Origin: Fimenecus sp036652055 | GTDB lineage: Bacteria; Bacillota; Clostridia; Oscillospirales; Acutalibacteraceae | Reading direction: 5' to 3' | Length of the DNA stretch: 64,000 nt | NCBI GenBank assembly: GCA_036652055.1 | Contig: JAVVWP010000001.1 | Location: 1 to 64,000, forward strand | The notes under the pieces: model-generated | Told to the model about the DNA's origin: nothing | What the model saw: only the letters and a program-made list of their open reading frames with translations | The model's database searches: none | Made by a program: the position numbers and the translations under genes | Shown here: in pieces, positions 9,130 through 17,999 of the stretch | Layout of the letters: every line of letters begins with the position of its first letter | Position numbering within the stretch: the first letter of the stretch is position 1

Positions 9130-10269
9130 TTGGAAAATAACGCAGTTATCATTAATCTAAAAAATATATCGATTAGCTTCGATGAACAACCCATTTTAAA
9201 GGATATTAACCTCTATATTAGAGATGGTGAATTTATTACTTTTTTAGGCCCTTCGGGCTGTGGAAAGACTACCACTCTCAGAATTATTGCTGGCTTTTTA
9301 GAGCCTGATAGTGGTGAGGTTGTTTTTGAGGGTAAAACAATTAATGGTGTTCCCGCCCATAAAAGGCAGGTAAACACCATTTTTCAGCGTTATGCTTTGT
9401 TCCCAAACCTCAATGTTTATGAAAATATTGCATTTGGATTAAAGCTTAAAAAGATGAAAAAAGAAGAAGTTGAAAAAATTGTTAACCAGATGCTGACACT
9501 TGTTAATCTAAAAGGATTTGCAAAAAGGAATGTTGCGTCGCTTTCAGGCGGTCAACAGCAAAGAGTTGCAATTGCGAGAGCGCTTGCAGTAAAGCCTCGT
9601 GTTTTACTTTTAGATGAGCCATTAGGGGCGCTCGATTTAAAACTTCGTAAGGATATGCAAATTGAGCTTAAAAACATTCAGCAGCAGCTTGGCATAACTT
9701 TTATATATGTTACTCACGACCAAGAGGAAGCTCTTTCAATGTCTGATACCATTGTAGTTATGGACGGTGGCGTCATTCAACAAATCGGTACACCAATTGA
9801 TGTTTATAATGAACCTAAAAATGCTTTCGTTGCTGATTTTATCGGCGAGAGTAATATTCTTGATGGAATAATGCACGAGGATTTTCATGTTGAATTTCAA
9901 AAAATCAAATTCAAGTGCGTTGATAAAGGATTTAAAAAAGACGAGTCAGTCGATGTTGTTATTCGCCCTGAAGATGTCGATTTAACATCATATGAAGATG
10001 GAATGCTTAAAGGTGTGGTTACTTCGGTTACCTTTAAGGGAGTTCATTATGAAATCATTGTTGATATTGATGGCTTTAAATGGATGATTCAAACTACCGA
10101 TTTTGCAGAAGTTGATGATAAAGTCGGAATTTCAATTAAGCCTGATGAAATTCATATTATGAAAAAGAGTGAATATTCAGGGCTTTATGGCGATTACAGC
10201 TCATTTAGTGAAGAATTTGATGAGCTTTCCGATCCTACCGTAACCATTGATGGTGATGAGGGGGAATAG
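9130..10269 (+). CDS. potA: Spermidine/putrescine ABC transporter ATPase PotA
   Basis: The 379-residue ATPase has Walker A GPSGCGKTT, the Q-loop region, signature LSGGQQQRVAIARAL, Walker B VLLLDEPLGALD and the switch histidine in VTHDQEEALSMSD. The C-terminal third is a TOBE-like regulatory domain (VVIRPEDVDL onward) and ends in an acidic tail of about 25 residues. It powers polyamine import with PotB, PotC and PotD, which follow directly. The start codon is TTG at 9130, preceded by AAAGGGG; no ATG fits the conserved N-terminus better. The gene order potA-potB-potC-potD is the usual one. Confidence 0.95.
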   Translation: MENNAVIINLKNISISFDEQPILKDINLYIRDGEFITFLGPSGCGKTTTLRIIAGFLEPDSGEVVFEGKTINGVPAHKRQVNTIFQRYALFPNLNVYENIAFGLKLKKMKKEEVEKIVNQMLTLVNLKGFAKRNVASLSGGQQQRVAIARALAVKPRVLLLDEPLGALDLKLRKDMQIELKNIQQQLGITFIYVTHDQEEALSMSDTIVVMDGGVIQQIGTPIDVYNEPKNAFVADFIGESNILDGIMHEDFHVEFQKIKFKCVDKGFKKDESVDVVIRPEDVDLTSYEDGMLKGVVTSVTFKGVHYEIIVDIDGFKWMIQTTDFAEVDDKVGISIKPDEIHIMKKSEYSGLYGDYSSFSEEFDELSDPTVTIDGDEGE

Positions 10270-10272
10270 AAT

Positions 10273-11097
10273 ATGAATAAATCCTCATTGCTTAAAAAAC
10301 TTATAAATGCGCCATATATTCTGTGGTCGGTTATTTTTATAATTGCACCGCTAATAATGGTTGTATATTATGCCTTTACAGACAGAGAAGGTAATTTCAC
10401 ATTTGCTAATATCGAGGGGCTTTCTGCATACACCGAAACTTTTGGCAGGTCAATATGGTATGCACTTTTAGCTACAATTATTTGCCTTTTGCTCTCTTAT
10501 CCGCTTGCCTATATTATGTCACGCTCAAAAGAGAGAACGCAGAGAACAATGATGCTTCTTGTTATGCTGCCAATGTGGATGAACTTTCTTATCAGAACTT
10601 ACTCGTGGATTGCTATCCTTGCAAATACAGGAATTCTCAATACATTTTTTAAGAGTATAGGAATAGGGCAAGTCCAAATGATAAACACACCAGGGGCTGT
10701 CATATTAGGAATGGTTTATAATTTTCTTCCATATATGATTTTGCCGATTTATTCAATAATGTCAAAGCTTGATTACAGCCTTATTGAGGCGGCACAAGAC
10801 CTTGGTTGTAACTCTTTAAATGTTATTAAAAAGATTATTTTCCCGCTTAGCGTGCCAGGGGTAGTTTCAGGAATTACTATGGTTTTCGTTCCGTCGGTCA
10901 GCACATTCTATATTAGTCAAAAATTAGGCGGAGGAAAATTCCTCTTAATTGGTGATGCTATTGAAATGCAGTTCCAAACAGCGTATAATTATAATTTGGG
11001 AGCATCACTTTCTCTTGTTTTGATGGTTATGATCGTTATTTGTATGATAGTTATGAACCGATTTGCCGATAGCGAGGAAGGGGCGATGATTATATGA
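10273..11097 (+). CDS. potB: Spermidine/putrescine ABC transporter permease PotB
   Basis: This 274-residue inner-membrane protein has about six membrane segments and the permease EAA loop in EAAQDLGCNSLNVIKKIIFP (residues about 175-194), which docks onto PotA. It starts three bases after the potA stop and overlaps potC by four bases (ATGA), so expression is tightly coupled. With PotC it forms the polyamine channel. Length and motif order are those of the normal family. Confidence 0.94.
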   Translation: MNKSSLLKKLINAPYILWSVIFIIAPLIMVVYYAFTDREGNFTFANIEGLSAYTETFGRSIWYALLATIICLLLSYPLAYIMSRSKERTQRTMMLLVMLPMWMNFLIRTYSWIAILANTGILNTFFKSIGIGQVQMINTPGAVILGMVYNFLPYMILPIYSIMSKLDYSLIEAAQDLGCNSLNVIKKIIFPLSVPGVVSGITMVFVPSVSTFYISQKLGGGKFLLIGDAIEMQFQTAYNYNLGASLSLVLMVMIVICMIVMNRFADSEEGAMII

Positions 11098-11912
11098 AAA
11101 CGCTTTCAAAGGTTTACACCGCTCTTATAATGATTTTTCTCTACGCTCCAATGCTTGTAATGATTGTGCTTTCGTTCAACAGTTCTACCAGTACCTCGTC
11201 AATGGATGGTTTTTCTTTTAAATGGTATGGCGAACTGTTTTCAAATTCAACAGTTATGACAGCCCTTGGCAATACAATAATTTTAGCGGTGATTTCTTCG
11301 CTTTGTGCAGTAGTTATCGGAACAACTGCGGCAGTCGGAATTAACGAAATGAAAAAGAAATGGGTTCGTTCATCGCTGCTTACTGTTACAAATATTCCAA
11401 TGATGAGTCCTGAAATCGTAACAGGTATTTCTATGATGCTTATGTTCGTTTTTGTCGGCAAACTCGTCGGGCTTGATACTTCGCTCGGTTTTCCAACGCT
11501 TTTAATTGCTCACATTACCTTTAATTTGCCTTATGTTATTTTATCGGTTCTTCCAAAGCTAAGGCAGACAGACAAGCATCTTTCAGAAGCGGCTCAAGAC
11601 CTCGGCTGTACGCCTCTTTCATCGTTCTTTAAAGTAGTTTTGCCTAATATCAAATCGGGCATCATAACAGGCTTTATTATGGCGTTTACCTTGTCACTTG
11701 ATGACTTTATTATAAGCTATTTTGTTAGTGGCCCAAAATTTCAAACACTGCCGATTGTTATATTCTCAATGACAAAGAAAAAGGTTAAACCCGATATGTA
11801 TGCGCTTTCATCAATCATATTCATTTCGGTGCTTCTTTTACTTATTTTAATGAATATTTTACAGGTGAGGGCAGAAAATAAATTAAAAAAGCAATCTAAG
11901 GAGGAAGAATAA
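11094..11912 (+). CDS. potC: Spermidine/putrescine ABC transporter permease PotC
   Basis: The 272-residue protein has about six membrane segments and the EAA loop EAAQDLGCTPLSSFFKVVLP, followed by SLDDFIISYFVSG, a conserved PotC phrase. It overlaps the end of potB by four bases. It pairs with PotB to form the translocation path. The strong site AAGGAGGAAG at its 3' end serves the next gene, potD. Confidence 0.94.
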   Translation: MKTLSKVYTALIMIFLYAPMLVMIVLSFNSSTSTSSMDGFSFKWYGELFSNSTVMTALGNTIILAVISSLCAVVIGTTAAVGINEMKKKWVRSSLLTVTNIPMMSPEIVTGISMMLMFVFVGKLVGLDTSLGFPTLLIAHITFNLPYVILSVLPKLRQTDKHLSEAAQDLGCTPLSSFFKVVLPNIKSGIITGFIMAFTLSLDDFIISYFVSGPKFQTLPIVIFSMTKKKVKPDMYALSSIIFISVLLLLILMNILQVRAENKLKKQSKEEE

Positions 11913-13025
11913 TTGAAAAAAATTATCTCGGTTTTACTCGCATTAACATTACTTTTAGGAACATTTTTACTTTCGTCTTGCGGTACATCAAAAACCTCGA
12001 TTGACACTTCTAAACTTGTTGGCAATTATGACATCAAAGAGTTAAAGGGAACAGAGCTTAATGTTTACAATTGGGGCGAATACATTTCAGATGGAACTGA
12101 CGGAACTGTTAATGTTGTCAAAGAATTTGAAAAAATCACAGGAATAAAAGTAAACTATAATCTTTATCAAACTAATGAAGACCTCTATCCAAAAATCAAG
12201 AGTGGCGGAGTTAATTATGATATTGTTGTTCCATCTGACTATATGGTTTCACGCTTTATTTCAGAGGATTTAATTCAAAAGCTTGATTTTAACAATATCC
12301 CAAACTATAAATATATCGCTGAGGATTATAAGAATGTTTATTTTGATGAAAAAAATGAATATTCTGTTCCCTATACAGGCGGAATGGTTGCAATCGTTTA
12401 CAACAAAACGAAGGTAAAAGAAGTACCAAACAGTTGGAACATTTTATGGGACAAACAATATAGCGGTCAAATTCTCAACTTTAACAATCCTCGTGACGCT
12501 TTCGGAACTGCTCAATATCTTTTAGGCTATGATGTGAATTCGACAAACGAAGCAGAGTGGAAAGCAGCAGCAGAAAAGCTAAAAGAGCAAAAGCCACTCA
12601 TTCAGTCATATGTTTCTGATGAAATTTTTGACAAGATGGAGCAGGGCGAAGCCGCAATCGGCGTTTATTATGCTGGCGATTGCCTTACTATGACAAAGGC
12701 TAACCCTGACCTTGCAGTTGTTTATCCAAAAGAAGGCACAAATATCTTCATTGACTCAATGTGTATTCCAAAGAGTGCAAAAAACAAAGCAGCAGCAGAA
12801 CTTTTCATAAACTTTATGTGTGAGCCTGAAGTTTCTCTTATTAATGCTGAATTTTTAGGCTATCTTTGCCCAAATACCGCAGTTTTAAAAGACGATAGAT
12901 ATTCGCTAAAGGACAACGAAATTTTATACCCAAAAACAGAATTTAAAAAGCAATATTTCCACAATTTAGACCAAAAGACTTTGGATTTGCTTTCAAAGCT
13001 TTGGGACGATGTTAAATTAGCATAG
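11913..13025 (+). CDS. potD: Polyamine-binding lipoprotein PotD
   Basis: The 370-residue protein has a lipoprotein signal: a Lys pair, a hydrophobic stretch and the lipobox LSSC with the Cys at about residue 23, so it is tethered outside the membrane. The mature part starts with ELNVYNWGEYIS and continues as a family 1 extracellular binding protein; WGEYI, VPYTGGMVAIVYNK and MCIPKSAKNK are typical PotD/PotF phrases. It captures spermidine or putrescine. Translation starts at a TTG three bases after an AGGAGGAAG site region, immediately after the potC stop. Specificity between spermidine and putrescine cannot be read from the sequence by eye. Confidence 0.93.
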   Translation: MKKIISVLLALTLLLGTFLLSSCGTSKTSIDTSKLVGNYDIKELKGTELNVYNWGEYISDGTDGTVNVVKEFEKITGIKVNYNLYQTNEDLYPKIKSGGVNYDIVVPSDYMVSRFISEDLIQKLDFNNIPNYKYIAEDYKNVYFDEKNEYSVPYTGGMVAIVYNKTKVKEVPNSWNILWDKQYSGQILNFNNPRDAFGTAQYLLGYDVNSTNEAEWKAAAEKLKEQKPLIQSYVSDEIFDKMEQGEAAIGVYYAGDCLTMTKANPDLAVVYPKEGTNIFIDSMCIPKSAKNKAAAELFINFMCEPEVSLINAEFLGYLCPNTAVLKDDRYSLKDNEILYPKTEFKKQYFHNLDQKTLDLLSKLWDDVKLA

Positions 13026-13049
13026 AATATCAAAGTGCAAAGAGTAGTA

Positions 13050-13083
13050 GCACCATCAAAGATGTAAAAAGCTTTGATGGTGC
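13050..13083 (+). terminator. Terminator of potABCD
   Basis: A perfect 12-bp inverted repeat, 13050-13061 (GCACCATCAAAG) and 13072-13083 (CTTTGATGGTGC), has a 10-base loop and lies 24 bases after the potD stop. The T-run after it is short (ATTTTC), so termination may be partial. Confidence 0.65.
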
Positions 13084-13175
13084 ATTTTCAAAATCAACCT
13101 CACGGCGATAGCATTATATGAATTTGCGGTCTATACATAAAAACTTGAGAGGAAAATTAGGCAAAGGGGTAGTAT

Positions 13176-15143
13176 ATGGAAATTAAAAATTGGAAATTCT
13201 TTTTAAATAAAGAAAATATTGATGATTTTACAAATATTAATAGTGAGCAGTGGGAAGAAATAACTATTCCTCACACTTGGAACACTGTAAAAACGCAAAG
13301 CGGCAATCGTTCTTCTGTAAAGGAAGATACTGTTACAAGCTATTTAAGGTGTAAAGGCTTTTACCTTAACAAAACATTTATCGAAGAAAACACTGATAAC
13401 AGTTGCTTTATACTTCGTTTTAATGGCGTCAGCTCAAAATGCTGGGTGTATGTAAATGATGTTTTGGCGGTTACGCATAAGGGTGGCTATACCGCTTTTG
13501 ATGTGGATATAACCGACCTTTTGCATTTTAATGCTGAAAACAAGTTCTTTGTCTGCGTGTCAAATGAATATGACGAAACAATTGCACCGCTTACAACAGA
13601 CTTTAAAATTTATGGTGGAATTTATCGTGATGTAACGCTTGAAAAAGTTCCAGCAGTTCATTTTGTGACTGACGAATTTTGTTCGTCACCGCTAATACTT
13701 CTAACCTATGAGGTGAATGAAACAAAGGCAAGTATGTTTGCAAAATCTATTGTTAAAAATTCACTTTCAAAAGATGTTGACATTTTCGTAAAAACAACAA
13801 TGGGAGATGGCTACGAAATTCAAAGAAACATTCACTTAGAAGCAAAACAAGAGGTGAAGATCAGAGAATATTTTCCAGTAAACAATCCTCATTTTTGGAA
13901 TGGGCGAAAAGATCCTTATTTATATACAGTAACCGCTGAAATTATAGAAGAAGGCAAATTAATTCAAAAAATTTCTGACAAAGTTGGCTTTAAATATATA
14001 AGCGTTTCAAAGCAATTTGGATTTTATTTAAACGGTAGTAAATATTTGCTAAGAGGTGTTTCTCGCTGTGAAGAGGGAATACCGTCGGTCGGCAATGCCT
14101 TAACTGATGAACAGCAAGAGGAGGACTTTGCAATTTTAAATGAAATCGGTGCAAATGTTGTAAGGCTTTCTCATAATCCACAAAACGATTATTTTTATTC
14201 ACTTTGCGATAAATATGGCATTCTTGTTTGGTCAGATTTTCCATTAATAGGTGAAATTGGCGGAAAAGGTTCATACGAAAATCCTGATGAAACACGAAAA
14301 GCGTTTTTTGACAATACAAAGAGGCAAATGCAAGAAGCAATTTATCAACTTTATAATCACGCCTCAATAACATTTTGGGGCATCCAAAATGGAATTAAAA
14401 ACGACCAAAATGATGTAATGAAAAACTTTGTTTCTGACCTTACAAAAACTTGCACTCTTGCAGATAATGACAGAATGGCAGCTCAGGCGGTAGGTCAGCA
14501 AGACGCACAAATATGGGATTCAGATGTCATTGGCTTTAATTATTATCCAAGCAGGCGAGGGCTTGTAGCAGACGAGTTTAAAGAAGTTATAGGCGAACAT
14601 ATGAAGCTTGATGAAAGACCTCTTGGAATTTCAGAATATGGCATAAAAGATTATGAAAACTATCTCGAAAATATGGAAAAGGCAAATAAAAATGGCGATT
14701 TCCTTTTTGAAAAACGCCAGTGTTATTATCACGAAAGATTTTTAAAGATTATAAATATCAGAAAACATCTTTTTTGCACATTTACGAGAAATTTATTTGA
14801 TATTTCAACCGATGGCAAAGATGATGGGCTTGTAAGCGTTGACAGAAAAATTAAAAAAGACGCTTTTTATTTTTACAAAGCCAATTGGTCAAAAGAGCCA
14901 GTGACATATATCGCCTCAAAAAGATATATGAATAATAAAAAAGGTTTTACAGCAATCAAGGTTTATTCAAACGAAAACAGTGTTTCACTTTATGTGAACG
15001 ATAAAAAAATATCAAAAAAGAGAAACAATCATTGCAATATGCCTTGCACATTTATATTCAGAATGGTAAAAATAAATAAGGGCGAAAACATTATAAAAGC
15101 GGTTGGTGAAAATTCAAGCGATGAATTTAATCTGCAAATTTAA
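13176..15143 (+). CDS. Glycoside hydrolase family 2 protein lacking the acid/base Glu
   Basis: The 655-residue protein has a jelly-roll sugar-binding domain (residues about 1-170), an immunoglobulin-like domain, and a TIM barrel from about residue 280 (GVSRCEEG, VVRLSHNPQNDYFYSLCDKY). The nucleophile region is intact (GISEYG, Glu487). The acid/base position is not: where GH2 enzymes read W-x-x-x-N-E, this one reads FWGIQNGI, with Gly406 coded by GGA at 14391-14393. One base would change GAA to GGA. There is no signal peptide. AAAGGGG precedes the ATG. Possible readings are an inactive or altered sugar-binding protein, a retaining enzyme that uses another residue, or a sequence error. GH2 membership is firm; activity as a beta-galactosidase is doubtful. 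Confidence 0.85.
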   Translation: MEIKNWKFFLNKENIDDFTNINSEQWEEITIPHTWNTVKTQSGNRSSVKEDTVTSYLRCKGFYLNKTFIEENTDNSCFILRFNGVSSKCWVYVNDVLAVTHKGGYTAFDVDITDLLHFNAENKFFVCVSNEYDETIAPLTTDFKIYGGIYRDVTLEKVPAVHFVTDEFCSSPLILLTYEVNETKASMFAKSIVKNSLSKDVDIFVKTTMGDGYEIQRNIHLEAKQEVKIREYFPVNNPHFWNGRKDPYLYTVTAEIIEEGKLIQKISDKVGFKYISVSKQFGFYLNGSKYLLRGVSRCEEGIPSVGNALTDEQQEEDFAILNEIGANVVRLSHNPQNDYFYSLCDKYGILVWSDFPLIGEIGGKGSYENPDETRKAFFDNTKRQMQEAIYQLYNHASITFWGIQNGIKNDQNDVMKNFVSDLTKTCTLADNDRMAAQAVGQQDAQIWDSDVIGFNYYPSRRGLVADEFKEVIGEHMKLDERPLGISEYGIKDYENYLENMEKANKNGDFLFEKRQCYYHERFLKIINIRKHLFCTFTRNLFDISTDGKDDGLVSVDRKIKKDAFYFYKANWSKEPVTYIASKRYMNNKKGFTAIKVYSNENSVSLYVNDKKISKKRNNHCNMPCTFIFRMVKINKGENIIKAVGENSSDEFNLQI

Positions 15144-15178
15144 AAAAACTTATCAAAAGCCGAGAAAGAGGGAAAAAA

Positions 15179-15844
15179 ATGATTATATCTGTCAACGGAA
15201 TTAAGCTGTTTTATGAGAAAAAGGGAGAGGGAACACCTATAATATTAGTTCACGGTAACAGTGAAAATCATACTATCTTTGATACGCTTTCTAATTCGCT
15301 TTCAAAAGAGCATACAGTGTATTTAATAGACAGTCGTGACCACGGTCAAAGCTGTAAAGTTAAAAACCTTTACTATGTTGATATGGCAGAAGATATTTTT
15401 GAATTTTCAAAAGCATTATCCCTTGATAAACCTGCATTTTTAGGCTTTAGTGACGGTGGAATTGTTGGGCTTTTATTGGCAATAAAATATCCCTCTATGC
15501 TATCACATCTAATTATTTGCGGTGCGAATACCAATCCAAAAGGAATGAAAAAGAAGCCTTTGTTTCTTATGAAATTAGGCTATTTCTTTTCACGAAACAA
15601 CAAGCTTAAAATGATGCTAACTCAGCCCGATATAAAAAATGAGGACCTCAATAAAATAAAAACAAAAACCTTAGTCCTTGCAGGCAGTGACGATTTAATT
15701 TTAGAAAATCACACAAAAAATATAGCCGAAAATATTAAAAATTCAACGCTAAAAATTCTAAAAAAAGAAACCCACAGCAGTTATGTTGTGAATTCCAATA
15801 AACTTTTTGATATAGTGAGCGGCTTTATAGCCCCGACTTTTTAA
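15179..15844 (+). CDS. Alpha/beta hydrolase
   Basis: The 221-residue cytosolic protein has the oxyanion region LVHGNSENHTIFD, the nucleophile elbow GFSDGG (Ser in G-x-S-x-G), an acid in LVLAGSDDLI and a late His in KETHSSYVV, so the catalytic triad is complete. It begins 35 bases after the GH2 stop with GAGGG before the ATG, and probably shares its transcript. Such small hydrolases act as esterases or acylases; a deacetylase for sugar esters would fit the neighbour, but this is only inference. Its 3' end overlaps the convergent gene by 20 bases. Confidence 0.8.
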   Translation: MIISVNGIKLFYEKKGEGTPIILVHGNSENHTIFDTLSNSLSKEHTVYLIDSRDHGQSCKVKNLYYVDMAEDIFEFSKALSLDKPAFLGFSDGGIVGLLLAIKYPSMLSHLIICGANTNPKGMKKKPLFLMKLGYFFSRNNKLKMMLTQPDIKNEDLNKIKTKTLVLAGSDDLILENHTKNIAENIKNSTLKILKKETHSSYVVNSNKLFDIVSGFIAPTF

Positions 15845-16970
15845 AAATATCTTCCATAATTTTTGTGTCTTTGTCATTGCTTTCTACTGTTGAAGCAAGC
15901 TTTTTTTTAGCAAAATCTTTGTCTTTAAACAAAAAGTTAAAAGCTCTGACAACATAAAAAATCGGCAAAAGATAAGGGCATTTTGTGAGAATGGGAAAAA
16001 CAAGGCTCATATGCTTAAAATTCGGGAAAGCATACGAGAAAATTCTTTTAAGTTTTGACTGCTTGTTTATTGCATTTTTTGATGCGATATTAGCATTTTT
16101 AATTGGAGGGCCAAAAACAATATAATTTTCCATCATATTAAGAACCTCATCTTTTTCATTCCCCTCAAACATAGAAAAAGCGAGAACTTTAATTTTTTCT
16201 GCAAAGCTCAGAAGCCCTATTTTTTGGAATTCGGCATTAATATAGTCAAAATCAAGATTGTCAGAGCATTTTTTAATAAGAAGATAAATATCCATCATAG
16301 GTCTAAAGCAAGAGCCAGCGTCTTTATAATGCTCGGCTAAATGAGCCATAACATAGACATATAAATCGTTGTCAGTCATAGCAAATTCGCTGTTTTCAAG
16401 GCACTTTGCCCTGTCCCAAACTCCTAAAAAGTATGGGTGCATAGAGTCCTCCTCAACAAAAAGCGTGTTGTGAAGTTCGATTGTCAAAAATGGTTTTTTT
16501 ATAAGAACAATATCCTTTCCGTTGTTCATTTCTTGTGAAAATCCACGGCTTAAAATAATCTCTTTGCCACGAGCCACATCGGATTTTTTAACAAGAATGT
16601 CCATATCCACCATAAAACGCATAGCAGGACTCGGATAAAGCTTTTTAAGGTGAGAGCCTTTAAGCAAAAGGAAGTCAATTTTATTTTCTGTAAATGTTTT
16701 TCTAATGAATTTCAGTTCTTCTTCTTGACTTATTTCACGCATCATTGACGCAGAATAAGACTTTTCAAGCGACAAAAAGACTTCTTTCGGGAGGTCGTTT
16801 TTTTTGCCCTGAAAAGCTAAATACAGCATAACTGAAACCCTGTTTCGCATAGCAAGATTATAAAGAATGTTTACATTTATATTTTCAGGTAAAGCAGGAA
16901 GCTCAGCTCCATTTATTGAAGACGCAACAAGGCGTTTTAAATATTCTTTTGCAATTTGCATTTCGTTCAT
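15825..16970 (-). CDS. Nucleotidyltransferase-fold family protein
   Basis: The 381-residue protein carries LLLKGSHLKKLYPSPAMRFM followed by VDMDILV, the K-G-x-x-L, Y-P-x-x-x-x-R and D-x-D marks of the 'uncharacterised nucleotidyltransferase' family (NTP_transf_5). Later HNTLF and HLAEHY phrases also fit. In other bacteria these proteins often stand beside lasso-peptide, PqqD-like or polysaccharide genes, and their substrate is unknown. Here it is a lone gene transcribed toward the alpha/beta hydrolase, overlapping it tail to tail. GGGAG lies about eleven bases before the ATG. I would not assign a reaction. Confidence 0.75.
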   Translation of the reverse strand: MNEMQIAKEYLKRLVASSINGAELPALPENINVNILYNLAMRNRVSVMLYLAFQGKKNDLPKEVFLSLEKSYSASMMREISQEEELKFIRKTFTENKIDFLLLKGSHLKKLYPSPAMRFMVDMDILVKKSDVARGKEIILSRGFSQEMNNGKDIVLIKKPFLTIELHNTLFVEEDSMHPYFLGVWDRAKCLENSEFAMTDNDLYVYVMAHLAEHYKDAGSCFRPMMDIYLLIKKCSDNLDFDYINAEFQKIGLLSFAEKIKVLAFSMFEGNEKDEVLNMMENYIVFGPPIKNANIASKNAINKQSKLKRIFSYAFPNFKHMSLVFPILTKCPYLLPIFYVVRAFNFLFKDKDFAKKKLASTVESNDKDTKIMEDIFKKSGL

Positions 16971-16996
16971 TTCTCACCACTCCCTTTTACGCTTAA

Positions 16997-17025
16997 ATAA
17001 TAACATAGTAAAAGAAATTTGTCTA
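16997..17025 (-). promoter_or_regulatory. Probable promoter of the nucleotidyltransferase-fold gene
   Basis: Read on the minus strand, TAGACA (17025-17020) and TATTAT (17002-16997) are separated by 17 bases. The start codon lies 27 bases further on. Confidence 0.5.
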
Positions 17026-17093
17026 TTTAATTTAAGCATAAAATCCAATAAAATGACAATTATAAAGGTAATAAAAAGAAAAGGTGATAAAGA

Positions 17094-17951
17094 ATGAATT
17101 TATATTCTGCTAAAATAAAATCGCAAGAAATTTTACTTTCACAAAGAGTGAAAATGTTTTTGGCAGGCATTATTTCTCTCGTTTCGGAGCTGTTTTTCAT
17201 TTTATCATCATTTTTTAATCTGTTTTGCATTTATTCGTTGGTTTTTAATGGCGAACAAATCATAAATATTTATATCACGATTGCCTTTTACTTTTTGTTT
17301 GTATTTGGATTTTTGTTCTCTCTTTTTTTCACCTTCCAAATATCTTTTAATCGAAAAATATGGTTTTTTAGAACCATCAAATCACCACAAAAATTACGCT
17401 CACTTTTTTCAATTATGAATTTAAAATACAGGTTCAAGATATGCCTTTTGATATTATGCAAAAACTCTCTGTGCATTTTAAAATCAATATTAATGATTTC
17501 ACCAAGCCTGATTGGTATAGCATTTTTGACCTATATGCTTAAAAATGGTGGAGTTTACAAAAATTTGTTTGAAATTTCATCATTGTTTTTAGCACTTAGT
17601 CTTGTTTTTTCTTTAGGATTTATTTTTGCACAAAAGCATAGCTATTGCCTAACTGAAATCATCTTCTGCTGTAATAAAGATATGAAAATACGAAATGTTT
17701 TAAAAAGCAGCAAGCAAATTTCAAATGGCTTTGAATTTAAACTTTCAGCCTTTAAGCTTAGTTTTTTACCGTGGTTTTTTCTTTCAATTCTTATTTTTCC
17801 ACTGTTTTTTGTAATGCCTTATTATTTTGAAGCTGTTGCGATTTCTAACGATATGGTCTTAAAAAAAATCCGCAATGAAGCTCTTAATTCAAAACCGATT
17901 GTTTTTATTTTCCCGTCAAAAAGTGATAAAACACTTCAAAAGGCACATTAA
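17094..17951 (+). CDS. Unknown multi-pass membrane protein
   Basis: I do not recognise this 285-residue protein. It has five or six hydrophobic stretches (about residues 20-48, 55-80, 118-150, 160-183 and 222-250), separated by Lys-rich loops, and ends in a basic cytoplasmic tail. No catalytic or transporter motif is visible. The base composition and codon use match the neighbours. It stands alone between a divergent upstream gene and a convergent downstream one, so it has no operon partner. A weak GATAAAG lies before the ATG. Confidence 0.65.
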   Translation: MNLYSAKIKSQEILLSQRVKMFLAGIISLVSELFFILSSFFNLFCIYSLVFNGEQIINIYITIAFYFLFVFGFLFSLFFTFQISFNRKIWFFRTIKSPQKLRSLFSIMNLKYRFKICLLILCKNSLCILKSILMISPSLIGIAFLTYMLKNGGVYKNLFEISSLFLALSLVFSLGFIFAQKHSYCLTEIIFCCNKDMKIRNVLKSSKQISNGFEFKLSAFKLSFLPWFFLSILIFPLFFVMPYYFEAVAISNDMVLKKIRNEALNSKPIVFIFPSKSDKTLQKAH

Positions 17952-17959
17952 TTTTTCAA

Positions 17960-17993
17960 ATAAAAAATGGGCAGATATAAAAAATCCGCCCAT
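17960..17993 (-). terminator. Terminator of the GH35-sialidase operon
   Basis: On the minus strand ATGGGCGGAT pairs with ATCTGCCCAT (10 bp, one G-U pair) and ends in ATTTTTTATTT. It begins seven bases after the sialidase stop. The stem and loop repeat those at 8930-8963, with the wobble pair at a different position, and the structure may also stop the convergent membrane-protein transcript. Confidence 0.75.
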
Positions 17994-17999
17994 AATAAT

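Noticed and set aside
1..13025. Possible horizontal island for the polysaccharide locus
   Set aside because: No integrase, attachment site or tRNA boundary is visible, and the left end lies outside the window; base composition looks slightly more A+T-rich in 1-5100 but was not measured.
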